From Ailurus styani (taxonomy: Eukaryota; Chordata; Mammalia; Carnivora; Ailuridae), in NCBI GenBank assembly GCA_002007465.1, contig LNAC01000339.1, positions 1,651,276-1,715,275 of the forward strand: DNA of 64,000 nt, in the 5' to 3' direction. Below the pieces are notes generated by a model that was given only the letters and a program-made list of their open reading frames with translations, had not been told where the DNA came from and ran no database searches. Shown here in pieces: positions 46,809 to 57,499 of the stretch (positions are counted from its first letter, which is position 1; the number at the start of each line of letters is the position of its first letter). A program made the translations under genes and the position numbers.

Positions 46809-46980
46809 TGGTGCCTGGGTGGCTTAGTCAGTTAAGTGGCTGCCTTCAGCTCTAGTCATGATCCCAGGGTCCTGAAATTGAGTCCAGCATCAGGCTTCTT
46901 GCTCAGTGGGGAGTGCTTCTCCCTCTGCTCCCCCCGCCTTGTGTACCCTCTCAAAAATAAATAAAATCTTTAAAAAATTA
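46809..46980 (+). mobile_element. CAN-SINE, older subtype
   Basis: Head TGGTGCCTGGGTGGCTTAG, short CT segment. Flanks AAAACTATATAAATC and AAAACTATATATAAATC. Confidence 0.9.
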
Positions 46981-46997
46981 AAAACTATATATAAATC

Positions 46998-48060
46998 CTA
47001 TGGTGTTATTTTTCAAGCTCTCATACAGAATCAATACAACAGCACAGAAAGAAAGAACCTGAGAACATACTCCATTCCCATCACCCACCAATCATTTACA
47101 GCCAAAAAAGATACCAACTAAGCTAGGAAAGGCAAAGGAATTAACCAGGCTTACTACAGAAGTCAATCTGAAGTCTGAGTAATGACATTCACACAGCTAT
47201 ATGGTCAGGCTTAATTTCTTAAATATGAGGGAAAATGAGATTTATAAATATTTTAAAATCTTTTCATTTCCTGGACAATGTGAAGATGCAGAAAAACCAG
47301 ACCCTTCCAAAATGTGGGAACAATGTTACTACTGATTTTCACCTGCTAAGAGTGGTTATGGTATCCATGCAAATCACACTGTAAAGACAAGAGGCTGGAG
47401 AATTGCTGGAAGACCTTGGGCATATCCTTTTACTTCATGGATCCTTAGTACCTCATCGTCAAAGGGGGAGTAATAATAGCAACAGGACCTTGGGAGATCT
47501 CTGATAAAACGGGAAACTGCTTGTGAAAACACACTAAACATTGGTTTCATAAAATGTTACTAGACAATTATGCCCATTTTCACTAAATGTGAAGACCTTC
47601 CTAACATTTAACCACAGTTTCTAGTCATAACTGTATGAGAATGGGCAAGGGCTGGAGAATGGCTGGAGGCTCTGGAAGAGCATGCTTCTCTCCGCACCCC
47701 GGTCACTCCAGCTCCCACAGGCTGGCGGCAATTGATGTCATTATCTCGGACAAGCAAGTGGCTGCTACCTGCCGCCAGCCACTTTAGCCCTAGCTAATTT
47801 TTTAACGGGGGAGGGGGGAGATTTTAAGTGGAGAGCGGCGGTTGAGATTTCATCTCCGAATTCCACTCTCTGATTTTGTTTCCCTTCACGTCTTCCCTGG
47901 TTTCAAGGCACTATTGGTTTTGTATTTGGAGAGCGCCCCCTGGCAACAGAGCCGCTTGGTTGGCTCGCGATCATCCTGGAGTCCCAAAATACGTTAAGGG
48001 AGAAAAGTTCACATTCAGCTACGCCGAGTGTGGTGTGCCCGGATTGCTTAGGGACAGGTG
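46998..48060. other. PTGER3 upstream flank, nothing recognised
   Basis: Unique-looking sequence rising in GC content from about 47,640 towards the CpG island. It probably contains distal promoter elements, but none can be named with support. Confidence 0.4.
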
Positions 48061-48448
48061 AGTTACACTTGCCAGGTTACCAAAGAGCTTCAGGAGGAGG
48101 GTCCTGTCCCTACACTGGAGTCGGCGGAGGGGTAAGGAGGGGAGCGGGCACCCAGGTCGGCCTTGGCAAGTTGCCTGGGGTCTGGGAGCGCGGGGAGACA
48201 TTGTAGCCCGGGCCGCCCAGCGGCGCTCCTCTGGCAAAGAAGAGGAGGAGGCGCCGCTCAGGGAAGGGAGGCCTGGCTAAGCGTCCCGTCCAGCCAGGAG
48301 TCGGAGCGAGGAGGCCTCCTGGCAGTCTCCAGCCCCGGCGGCCAGGGCAGCGGTCGCGCCGCAGCCTGGAGACGCGCACAGCTGCTTCTCCGTCCTCCTC
48401 CCAGCGCACCGTGCCCACCCCCCCCCCGGCGCCCCGCCCTCCGCGGCC

Positions 48449-48456
48449 TTATAGAA
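48449..48456 (+). promoter_or_regulatory. PTGER3: TATA-like element upstream of PTGER3
   Basis: TTATAGAA between two CG-rich blocks, about 250 bases before the start codon. It is the only AT-rich octamer in the CpG-island core near the leader. Function is inferred. Confidence 0.4.
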
Positions 48457-48576
48457 GCGGCCCGCACCTCGCGCGCCTCGGAGCTCCAGGCTTCCCGGAG
48501 CCGACGGCGCGGCTGCCTGAGAGGCCAGGCGCCGCGGCGGGAGGAAAGAAGTGAGGCGGCGGCTACGCCCCGCATC

Positions 48577-48705
48577 ATGGAGCGCAGCCCAGCCCTAGCC
48601 CCAGTCCCGGTGGACACCGACCTCCGCCGCCGCCCGCGCCCCGTCCGCCAGCTACCACCGCTGCTCTCTGGGCGCCGTCCCCTCCTCACCTCGAAGGCAA
48701 CATGA
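48577..48705 (+). CDS. Upstream ORF in the PTGER3 leader (42 codons)
   Basis: The first ATG after the TATA-like element, in a strong context (A at -3, G at +4: ATCATGG). It reads 42 codons, Pro- and Arg-rich, beginning [12 protein letters not shown]. It ends at TGA 48703-48705, which overlaps the receptor start as ATGA (48702-48705), in a different frame. It could limit EP3 translation or feed it by reinitiation. Whether it is conserved or translated cannot be told here. Confidence 0.5.
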   Translation: MERSPALAPVPVDTDLRRRPRPVRQLPPLLSGRRPLLTSKAT

Positions 48706-49595
48706 AGGAGCCCCGGGACGACGGGAGCGCCCCTTTCTGCACCCGCCTCAACCACTCCTACCCGGGCATGTGGGCGCCCGAGCGCTCCGCCGCGGCGCAG
48801 GGCAACCTCACGGGCTCCCGGGACCCCCGCGAGGACTGCGGCTCGGTGTCGGTGGCCTTCCCGATCACCATGTTGATCACCGGCTTCGTGGGCAACGCGC
48901 TGGCCATGCTGCTCGTGTCGCGGAGCTACCGGCGGCGGGAGAGCAAGCGCAAGAAGTCGTTCCTGCTGTGCATCGGCTGGCTGGCGCTCACGGACCTGGT
49001 CGGGCAGCTGCTCACCAGCCCGGTGGTCATCGTCGTGTACCTGTCCAAGCAGCGCTGGGAGCACCTCGACCCGTCGGGGAGGCTGTGCACCTTCTTCGGT
49101 CTGACCATGACTGTCTTTGGGCTCTCCTCGCTCTTCATCGCCAGCGCCATGGCCGTCGAGCGGGCGCTGGCCATCCGGGCGCCGCACTGGTACGCGAGCC
49201 ACATGAAGACGCGCGCGACCCGCGCCGTGCTGCTCGGCGTGTGGCTGGCGGTGCTCGCCTTCGCCCTGCTGCCGGTGCTGGGCGTAGGCCAGTACACCAT
49301 CCAGTGGCCCGGGACGTGGTGCTTCATTAGCACCGGGGGAGGGGGCAACGGGACTAGCCCTTCGCACAACTGGGGCAACCTCTTCTTCGCCTCCGCCTTT
49401 GCCTTCCTGGGGCTCTCGGCGCTGGCCGTGACCTTCGCCTGTAACCTGGCCACCATTAAGGCCTTGGTGTCGCGCTGCCGGGCCAAGGCCACGGCGTCGC
49501 AGTCCGGCGCCCAGTGGGGCCGGATCACCACGGAGACGGCCATCCAGCTCATGGGGATCATGTGCGTGCTGTCGGTCTGCTGGTCGCCGTTACTG
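48702..49595 (+). CDS. PTGER3: PTGER3, prostaglandin E2 receptor EP3 subtype, first coding exon (partial gene)
   Basis: Rhodopsin-class GPCR of the plasma membrane that binds PGE2 and mainly couples to Gi. The exon gives 298 codons and ends at CCGTTACTG|gtacgt. Features: possible N-glycosylation at Asn17 (NHS), Asn35 (NLT) and Asn216 (NGT); TM1 about 50-73 with Asn65; TM2 with Asp98 (LALTD); Cys129 at the top of TM3, pairing with Cys207 in loop 2; prostanoid-receptor ERA motif at 153-155 in place of DRY; the loop-2 signature QWPGTWCF ending at Phe208; TM5 from about 226; TM6 with CWSP (293-296). The rest of TM6, TM7 with the carboxylate-binding Arg, and the variable C-terminal tails are in exons beyond the window. 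The start matches the known MKE... N terminus. Reading on past the donor adds only unrelated residues. Confidence 0.97.
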
Positions 49596-49639
49596 GTACG
49601 TAGTTCCAGCGAGTGCGGAGCTCAGGGTGGGCGTGCGTG

Positions 49640-50690
49640 GCGGCGGGCAAAGGAAACCTCTGGATGTGGCAGCACCTGCAGGGGTGTGTTTGCAACCACA
49701 GAGGACTGGAGAGGCCTCTGCGCCCCTATCTTGGTTGTGGCTTCAGAGCTGAACTCCTCATTTCTTTGCTGAGCACCTTTCAAGTGCCAGGCACGCTGCT
49801 AGGTTTTGTTTATGCACAACTGGAGACCACAGGGCTGCTCACATTTGAACCTGAGAGAGTAGGAGGATGCCCAGCTGTCATTTCAGTGCATTTGCAGAGA
49901 TACGGGTTTCTAATGAGTGCAGTGGGAGCAGAACGGCTGAGACACCTGCAGCCTGGTGCTGTGCGTTTTCTACTTATTTCAAATATCTTTTGCAAGATGA
50001 GGCGATTTTCAGTCTGTGGAAGTACCCTACCTGCCCGAGAGCAGGCAGGCACAGCCGTCCCGCAGCTTCTGAGGCAGCAGTGGGCGCTTGCCTAGCAGAA
50101 CTGGGCTAACTTTTCTTGCAGGCTCACTCTTGACTGGAAACAGGGTAGTGAAGATACGTCTTGCCGCTGCCGCCGCCTGCCTAAGCCCTTTGGAATGGTG
50201 CTGTACCCTCTAGGAAGTGTTTGAACCGACATTTATGCGGAGGGATTCCTGGGCCTGGGAACTCCGACCAGCCTGTGCTTGCCCTTGTGCGAAACACGCC
50301 GGGCTGCCACAAGGCCAGTCCCGAGATAGGATGGTCGGGGTTTCTGCACTTCCTAGCTCCTCACAGAGGGGCACAGCCTGGGAGCCAGTGATGTTTACAC
50401 TTGCTCCTTGTGTAACATCCACTCTTACCTGGTAGTTTCCAGATTTCCCTCTATGGTACTTACAGCTAGAGATTTCTGTGGGTAAGTGTTGTTTAGAAAT
50501 ACCTGATGAATGGATATTTGTTTCGGTTCCAAGCAGCCTGGCTTACTAAGGAGGTGTGGCAGAAAGAGTGACCTGGTTGTTGTGGCAGACTGACAGCAGA
50601 TTATATATTGGACCTGGAAAGTTATTAGACAGTTGTGAAAAACTTCTGAAATCCATGGACACAGTTTTCAGAACCACTTTCATATAGTTT
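49640..50690. other. PTGER3 intron 1, GC-moderate proximal part
   Basis: No named repeat except a MIR-like phrase near 49765 ('caagtgccaggcacgctgct'). Several overlapping open frames (up to 160 codons) have no family resemblance. Intron-proximal enhancer content is possible but not shown. Confidence 0.4.
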
Positions 50691-50870
50691 TTTTTGTTTT
50701 TGGGGGGTTTTTTTGGTGATGAAATATACATAATGTGGAATTTACCATTTTTAATTGTGTGATTCAGGGGTATTAAGTATATTGACATTGCTATGCACCA
50801 CATTTAGTTTTAAATTCCTTGTATTTAAAAACAGAACTTTAGTGCCTTTTTCCTCCCACTCTCCCTTGCA
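50690..50870 (-). mobile_element. L1 relic (antisense)
   Basis: 'gatgaaatatacataatgtg', 'gaatttaccatttttaattg' and 'attgacattgctatgcacca' fit the antisense L1 block. Confidence 0.6.
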
Positions 50871-52500
50871 TTTGACAATGCAGGTATTCCAGAATACCTG
50901 TGTTTAACTGGTGTAGTATATTTAGAGTACAAGTCTTGGCTCCAAATCATGTGGTGACAAGGAGAGTTATGTCGGGACCTAGCTGCTCACAAGTCACTGT
51001 GTGGTCATAGTTCTGCGTTCCAGGAGCTGGAACTCAGGCCGATGTCATCATCATGACTTATCAAGACCAGCACCAATTTTAGGCATATTTACTTCTATGG
51101 TTGGGGGTATATTGGTGGCCAAACAGAAGGGGGAAAGACTTCTAAAAAATAAGCACTTGATTAATGTGGCAATTAACATAACTTTAAAGGCAAACAGAGT
51201 ATCTGAATTTTTCACAACTGTCATTTGAGGCTGAGTTTGCTCTTATCACACCCTTTATATCTTAAAAGAAATGCAATTAAATCATACAAATCATACAAAT
51301 AGTTTATCTATACAGCTAACCAGATGAAGAATAACTTTGTAGTGTGTTTTTATTTCAAAATTTTGATTCTAATGCCATGGGCCATCATGATAACTCTAAG
51401 AAATTTAGATCAATTTTGAAAGTTGTAAGCTAGGTTAGCAAAACTCACTCTCTTACGAAAAACATATTTGGAACTAGTCCTATTTAATTTCTGCATTCAA
51501 AAAATATTAAGTGGCTTGCAACTTTGTATCGGACACTGTGTTGATTCATTTCATATAAAAACATTAAACTTAAAATGAACTAAATTTAACATGTAATCAT
51601 ATCAAAGAGGAGAAATTCATAGTTCCCTAAGTAGGTATTTTTTAAACCAAACGAAATGGTTCTGTCTTCTGTTCTGTGCACCATCGAAGTCAAACCTTCC
51701 AATATCTTCAGAAAGATCTGCAATAAAAAGTTATTGCAAAGAAAAAAAAACTGGCAAAACCGCTTTCTTACAAGGTTAGGGAATTGTAAGAATAAAAACA
51801 CTAAAACTTAGTGAATCAAATTTTTAATGTGTTAATGTTGAAGTGAAAGAACTTTTTTTACATCTGTTTTGTAACTACAGAAAAATATAGATTCTCTATC
51901 AGTTTTTGTTGAGTTGGGTGTAGGATACTAATCTAATTATTCACACTTCTTACTTAAAAGGGCCCTGAGTATATTTTACTTTGAAGACTATCACAACTAT
52001 AGTAATATTCAGTGTTACTGCTGGAAAACTTAACAGAGAAGAGATACCATAATAAGAAAACATCCAACCTGCAACAAGTTTCTGCTACATAAATACTTAA
52101 ATAGAGGTTTATCTATGGTGCAAGCAAAACTTTTCTACTTTTTCTTTTTCCCAGAAACTTCACAAAATGTGAGATGTGAAATCTAGACTACAGTGGGAAA
52201 TGATGATGCTGTGATAGATGGTCTACAATTCATGGTCACTCTATGTTTCTGTGTGGCATCAGATCCTATTGGAATCAGCCAGCTGACTCAGCAATGGAAT
52301 CTATTTGGCTTTTTATTATTGTTTTATTTTTCATGAGCCAAATTCACCAAATAGTCTGGTTATTAGACATGATAGCCAAGTTTCCAGAAACAGGAATCAC
52401 CTCAGGGTGTTGTTCACAAAAAACCATGAGTACATTTTGTGTTTGTGTAAACCTGACCCTCCCCAAAGAGGTGGAATGTGGCTAACACTGTCATTCTCTT
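50871..52500. other. Intronic, nothing recognised
   Basis: AT-rich DNA without a named repeat or plausible exon. Confidence 0.4.
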
Positions 52501-52516
52501 AAAAATAGTAAATATA

Positions 52517-52711
52517 TGGGCACCTGGGTGGCTCAGTGGGTTAAAGCCTCTGCCTTCAGCTCAGGTCATGATCTCAGGGTCCTGGGATCGAGGCCCATAT
52601 CGGGCTCCCTGCTCGGCGGGGAGTCTGCTTCCCCCTCTCTCTCTGCCTGCCTCTGCCTACTTGTGATCTCTCTCTCTCTGTCAAATAAATAAATAAATAA
52701 AATCTTTAAAA
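52517..52711 (+). mobile_element. CAN-SINE, young subtype, first of an adjacent pair
   Basis: Head GGGCACCTGGGTGGCTCAG then GTGGGTTAAAGCC. The flank AAAAATAGTAAATATATGGG occurs before it and again between it and the next copy. Confidence 0.95.
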
Positions 52712-52728
52712 AAAAATAGTAAATATAT

Positions 52729-52953
52729 GGGGGCACCTGGGTGGCTCAGTCAGGTAAGCGTCTGCCTTCGGGTCAGGTCGTGATCCTGAAGTCCTGGGAT
52801 CGAGCCCCATGTCGAACCCCACTCAGGCTCCCTGCTCAGTGGGGAGCCTGCTTCTCCCTCCCCCTCTGCCCCTCCCCCTGCTCCTTCTTTCTCTCTCTCT
52901 CTGTCTCTCTCTCTTGCTCACTCTCTCCCTCAAATAAATAAATAAATCTTTTA
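52729..52953 (+). mobile_element. CAN-SINE, older subtype, second of an adjacent pair
   Basis: Head GGGGGCACCTGGGTGGCTCA then GTCAGGTAAGCGTCTGCC and 'gcccctccccctgctccttc'. 3' flank AAAAATAGTAAATA repeats the same site. Confidence 0.93.
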
Positions 52954-52969
52954 AAAAATAGTAAATACA

Positions 52970-54440
52970 AAACTAACATTGTGAAAAGTGAGGTCAGAGG
53001 AACAACATTTCTCTTCTACAACTTTGGAACTGAATAAAAGCCGCTGTAGAAACTTTTGCCTTTAATCTTGAGCTTCCAAATTCTGTTCAGTATCCACAAA
53101 TGCAAATAGGGATGCTTCAATTCAAGAAGATAGTTCACACTGTGGATGTGACTTCCTTTAAATTTAAGGAATCACTGATATATTTTGACAAATGAAACTT
53201 GCCTTAAATATACCATGTGTTATAAATATTATGGGATAGATTATTTACAGAGGTAACACTGTTTATAGTACAGAAAAGTATTATGGAATTGCTAATATTC
53301 TCTGCCTGTAAATTTCTGCCTTATTTAGGATGTTGCTTCAGGGAAAATGATTACACATGTGAATTGGCATTATAGGAAAAAATCATCTCTAATTTGTTTT
53401 TATAAGAATTGACATTATTCAGAATTCTTTACTTTTTTTGTTTATTACAGTACATTTTAGGCACTGTGGAGGGGATATTAAGTAGAATTATTGAAAACTG
53501 GTGAAAGAGCTATAATCTGCTCTGAGAAGCAGAATCCCCACACTTATGAGTAAAACAATTAGAGAAAAATGCAAGATTTGATGTAATTAGTGCCTTTGGT
53601 TCTGGGAGGAATGTCCATCTGATGTTAGCAATGTAAACTCCAGGAAGAGGAGGGATGATAGAGTTTCACCTTGCAGCTGAGAGTGAGGGTGCCCATGAAC
53701 CAGGACAGAGCATGTCCACTAGAACCATGGGAAAATGCTTTGTAAAGGTTTATGGGATCAGATTGAGGTTGTTAAGATGAACATGGGATGAGGATGGCAT
53801 TCTTTTGCTAGTAAACCACAGGGCTTCTATTTTGAGTTTCTGAACAGGGGAGGGTTTTTTAAAGGATTGATATGGCTGCAGTGTGTGGATAGATTTGGGC
53901 TGGAAAATGGAAAAGAGAGATCAGTTATGAGTTGCTTTTACAAGTAAGTTAAGGCTTTAGGGCAGAGACAGTGGGAAGAGATGAGTCAGAGAAGAAAAGG
54001 TAATAGAGAACAGAAGTTATCAGAAATGGCTGATTTAAGGAGTGATCAGTTGACAAATATTTCTTCTGCATCTATCCTTTTCATTGTGGTTAGTATTTTT
54101 ACATCTATTATCCCATTTAATTGCATCCTGTAAGATTGCCACTATTTCTACATCATTCAAAGAATGGAAGTATAAAGAATATTAAAACTAGCTATCATTT
54201 ACTTTAAGTTTTTGTTGTTGTTGATTTGTTTCTTTTTGCTTAGAGGACAGGAATTCTAGCTCCAATAGTGGGCCCTCGGCAACTTATATACCTTTTTATA
54301 TGTAAAGTATGGAGGGAGGACCCTAGACATTTAAGGTATTTTTCCCATTTATGTTATTCTCATGTTCTCATGTTCTCTTATTGGGAAGAATGATGGTTTA
54401 ATGAACATGAATGGGAAATCTGGAAAGGACACTGGATGGC
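52970..54440. other. Intronic, partly L2-like
   Basis: The 53,700-54,020 stretch ('aggattgatatggctgcagt', 'gggctggaaaatggaaaaga') recalls the antisense L2-type block. The rest is unassigned. Confidence 0.35.
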
Positions 54441-54444
54441 CAAT

Positions 54445-54510
54445 TGTTTTTTTTGTTTTGTTTTGTTGTGTTGTGTTGTGTTGTGTTGTGTTTTGTTGTT
54501 GTTGTTGTTA
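54445..54510 (+). repeat. (TTGTG)n pentanucleotide and (TTG)n microsatellite
   Basis: TTTTG units turn into at least five TTGTG units, then (GTT)n. Confidence 0.85.
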
Positions 54511-55000
54511 AGAACAGGCTCCTGAGTCACTGGGGTTTTGGACAGAGTACATATGGTGATGGTGGATTATCTAAATGATATATCTAGAAACCAATATAAC
54601 TTGGAGATTAATGATATAAATCAGGGCTTAAAAAACACAGATTTTTTATTTTGAGTAGAACAGAGAGAGCCAAGAATTAAACAGTTCTTAAGCCGTTCTA
54701 TTTGAAGAAATTCAGATGGTCTAGAGTTGTAACATAATTGTGACTCATTGGCCTTTCTCTTTTGAAAAAGGTGTAAGGGTCAAGAAATCAATTATGAAAG
54801 TTTCCACAGGTTCAGTTTTCTGGGAATAACCTTCAGGAATATGTGCTGCACACATTTATAACAGATGATCACTCATCCTTGGTGTGCTGAGGGGTGGTAG
54901 TGAGGGATTCTTGGTCATGTTTCAATTTCCAGTTCTGGCCTTGCACTGCAGGGAAGTTGGGAGGAAAGTCCTCCCTTAAACTCATTACATTTGTGCAATT

Positions 55001-55187
55001 TCTTTTTTGAAGATTTTATTATTTATTTGAGTGACAGAGAGAGCAGAGGAGGGTCAGAGGGACAGAATCTCAAGATAACTCCGTGCTGAGCACAGACACC
55101 AACAAGGGGCTGCCTCTCAAGACCCTGAGATCAGGAAGTGAGGAAACCAAGCCAGTCGCTTAACTGAATGAGCCACCTAGGTGTCCC
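55001..55187 (-). mobile_element. CAN-SINE, older copy
   Basis: Reverse complement: 'gaagattttattatttattt' and 'gtcgcttaactgaatgagcc' with 'acctaggtgtccc' end. Flanks ACATTTGTGCAATTT and ACATTTGTGTAACATTT. Confidence 0.85.
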
Positions 55188-57290
55188 ACATTTGTGTAAC
55201 ATTTTTTCTAATTCACCAGTGTTCCACACTTTTCTCACTCATGCCTAAAGTCTCAAAGGTCTACAACTATAACATGTCGAATTTTGACTCCCCCATTTTC
55301 CTCGATTCCTTTTCATAGAGGTAAGTAGGAAGTTTGTATTTCAATTCCCACCATACTTCTTGAGGATTATTTGATGGCCTCTCAAATACCCCTTTTTCCC
55401 TAGAAAATTTCAACTTCCATGGATTAAGGAAGATAACCAAAGGAGCCTGATTTTCCTTGGGGTTCCCCTTCTATCTTGACCTCTAAGTATATATCAATAT
55501 TTTACAGTAATTCATTCGTATCCGGAAATGACAGTTGGATGAGTGACCTCTTTAGCAAGGGGAACACCACACATGCATACGCAAGTAGCATTATGGAGTG
55601 CAAGAAGTTCTCTGTGCTCTTTACTCGGAATTCTTGTCTCTCCATTTTTTCATTGGCCACTTCACCCTGCAGTCACTTGTTAGCTGCCGAGTAGTCACCC
55701 TTCCTGGATTGCCTAAGTTCTCAAGTTAGAAGTCACTTTATTGGAAAAGATTTACTTTATCCTCACCTGGCCAAATGGGTGCTCTGGCCATTTGGTTCCA
55801 TAGCACCTTCCTTGCATTTCCTAGTTATTGTCTGCATCACACTTTATCGGATATATTGGTTAATTGACCTCCTGAGGCCAGGCACAGTGTCTGTCTTGTG
55901 TCTTGTTCTTTTCCCTGAAACGGTCATAATTGCATGCCATACAAGTTATTCCCGATATGTAGTTATTGTTTAAATATCTAAGCACCTGAATCAGAAGACA
56001 CTATCTGGTCCTAGTTACAATAAGCAATTAATTATGTAACTTTAGACAATTTATTTGTTATATTTGTGAACTATTTGCTTTTCTTTGGTAAAGTAGGAAT
56101 AAAAACACCTACCCAGCCAATTTCACAGGATTGTAATGAAAATCAACATAAATTCTTGTGAGAATAATTGAGATTATCCCTTTAATATTATGAATACTAC
56201 TATGATGTTTTACTGGATAATAACGTTGATTTCTTGTGTTCAGATAAACCTTTCCCCCAAGAAACTGGAGAAAAGAGACAAGTGATGTTTCACAGCTTGA
56301 TTAGTTATAGTTCACTGGGGGAAAAATGTGCGGTCCAGAAAGGAACTTTTCAGAGAAAAATAAAATAAGAAAAATGGTCAATCTCAAGTGCATAAATTTT
56401 TACAAGGTATTATAATTCATTCCTCCTCCCCTCCCCCTGCCTCCATTTCCCTTCTGCATTTTGTCAGCTCTGAAATCCTTTCTTCTTCATGGCTGCCAGT
56501 TCATTAACTCTCTAAATCTAAAACATGCTGGATCTCATCTCCCCTTTCCCTAAACCTGGAGGTATAACTACTACCTCACCCTCTAAAGACCTCTGCCACA
56601 GGTCTAGAATGTGCCGCCTGTTTTTCCAGTCAGAGACTTCTTTGTATACTCCTACCCGTACTCACATAAATGCTTAAGTCAAATTAATTGTGTATCTCAT
56701 TATTGTAGTTGGTCAGATTGTCTTGCAGACTTCTTAAGGGTAGATTTGGTGACTCAGTTGTCCTCGTCTCTTCAGAGATGATCACTAATGTTGAAGCTAA
56801 ACATAATTTCTACCACTGACTCACAGCCTTAGATTAAATTTACCCAATCCTTAAATGAGGCCCAAACATGAGAATCACAGAGCTGTAAATTGTGTCACAA
56901 TTTGACCAAGTCCTGACAAGGCATTAATGTTATTTGTAGTCTGCAAATAGCACAGAGTACGATTTTCCCATCCAGTGGCCCTCCTAGGTGGTCTCTTGGG
57001 CAACATTCATAAGAAAGACATTTCATTGAGTGATTTTGGCACTTATTAAAAATGTATAATATTACTTTACCAATACCGATTTTTATGATAGGCATTTGAA
57101 AAACCATAAATCTAAAGATGAAAGATAGTGGCAGGGATAAAAGAGGAGGTTTGATTTTTCACACTTAACTCTGCTAGAAAGAAGGAAATTAGCTAATTTT
57201 GGTAAAAGTTGTATAATAGAAGTACAAATAGCAGTACTATTTTTTTTAATCTTGAAAATACAAAAATAGAAGGTCAAGTTAGAGCTGGAA
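55188..57290. other. Intronic, mostly unassigned
   Basis: An L2 3' phrase is visible near 55,870-55,930 ('aggccaggcacagtgtctgt'). The C-rich 56,420-56,790 part may be L2 sense. No exon found. Confidence 0.35.
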
Positions 57291-57298
57291 GCCTACTT

Positions 57299-57487
57299 AT
57301 TTTTTTAAATTTTTAAAAAAGATTTTATTTATTTATTTGACACAGAGAGAGTGAGTGAGAGTACAAGCAGGGGGAGTGGCAGAGGGTAAGGGAGAAGCAG
57401 GCTCCCTGCAGGGCTTAATCCCAGAATACTGGAATCAAGACCTGAACCGAAGGCAGACGCTTAACCGACTGAGCCAGCCAAGCATCC
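57299..57487 (-). mobile_element. CAN-SINE, older copy
   Basis: Reverse complement: 'gattttatttatttatttga', 'cagacgcttaaccgactgag', 'ccagccaagcatccc'. Flanks AAGCCTACTTATTTTTT and AAGCCTACTTCTTTTAA. Confidence 0.9.
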
Positions 57488-57499
57488 CAAGCCTACTTC

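Larger units (their letters stand above)
48060..49640 (+). promoter_or_regulatory. PTGER3: CpG-island promoter, 5' leader and first exon of PTGER3
   Basis: A GC- and CpG-dense block about 1.6 kb long that covers the start codon. A TATA-like TTATAGAA at 48449-48456 is followed by GC-rich sequence; if used, transcription would start near 48,480, about 220 bases before the receptor ATG (inference). Confidence 0.7.

Noticed and set aside
48163..48576. Upstream extension of the leader ORF to 180 codons
   Set aside because: It would have to begin at a TTG; the first ATG in this frame is 48577. Only the 42-codon version is kept.
48258..49367. Long minus-strand open frame (369 codons) opposite PTGER3 exon 1
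   Set aside because: It is the antisense of a CpG-rich GPCR exon and leader, where stop codons are rare on the other strand. The composition (Arg, Pro, Gly, His) is a by-product of GC content.
48926..49561. Second minus-strand open frame (211 codons) over PTGER3
   Set aside because: Same reason: shadow of the coding exon in another frame.
49596..49772. Read-through of the PTGER3 frame past the first exon
   Set aside because: A good donor (CTG|gtacgt) ends the exon after TM6 CWSPLL, and the added residues have no receptor character.
49613..50095. 160-codon open frame just after PTGER3 exon 1
   Set aside because: No family resemblance and not the expected TM7 exon; intronic chance frame.
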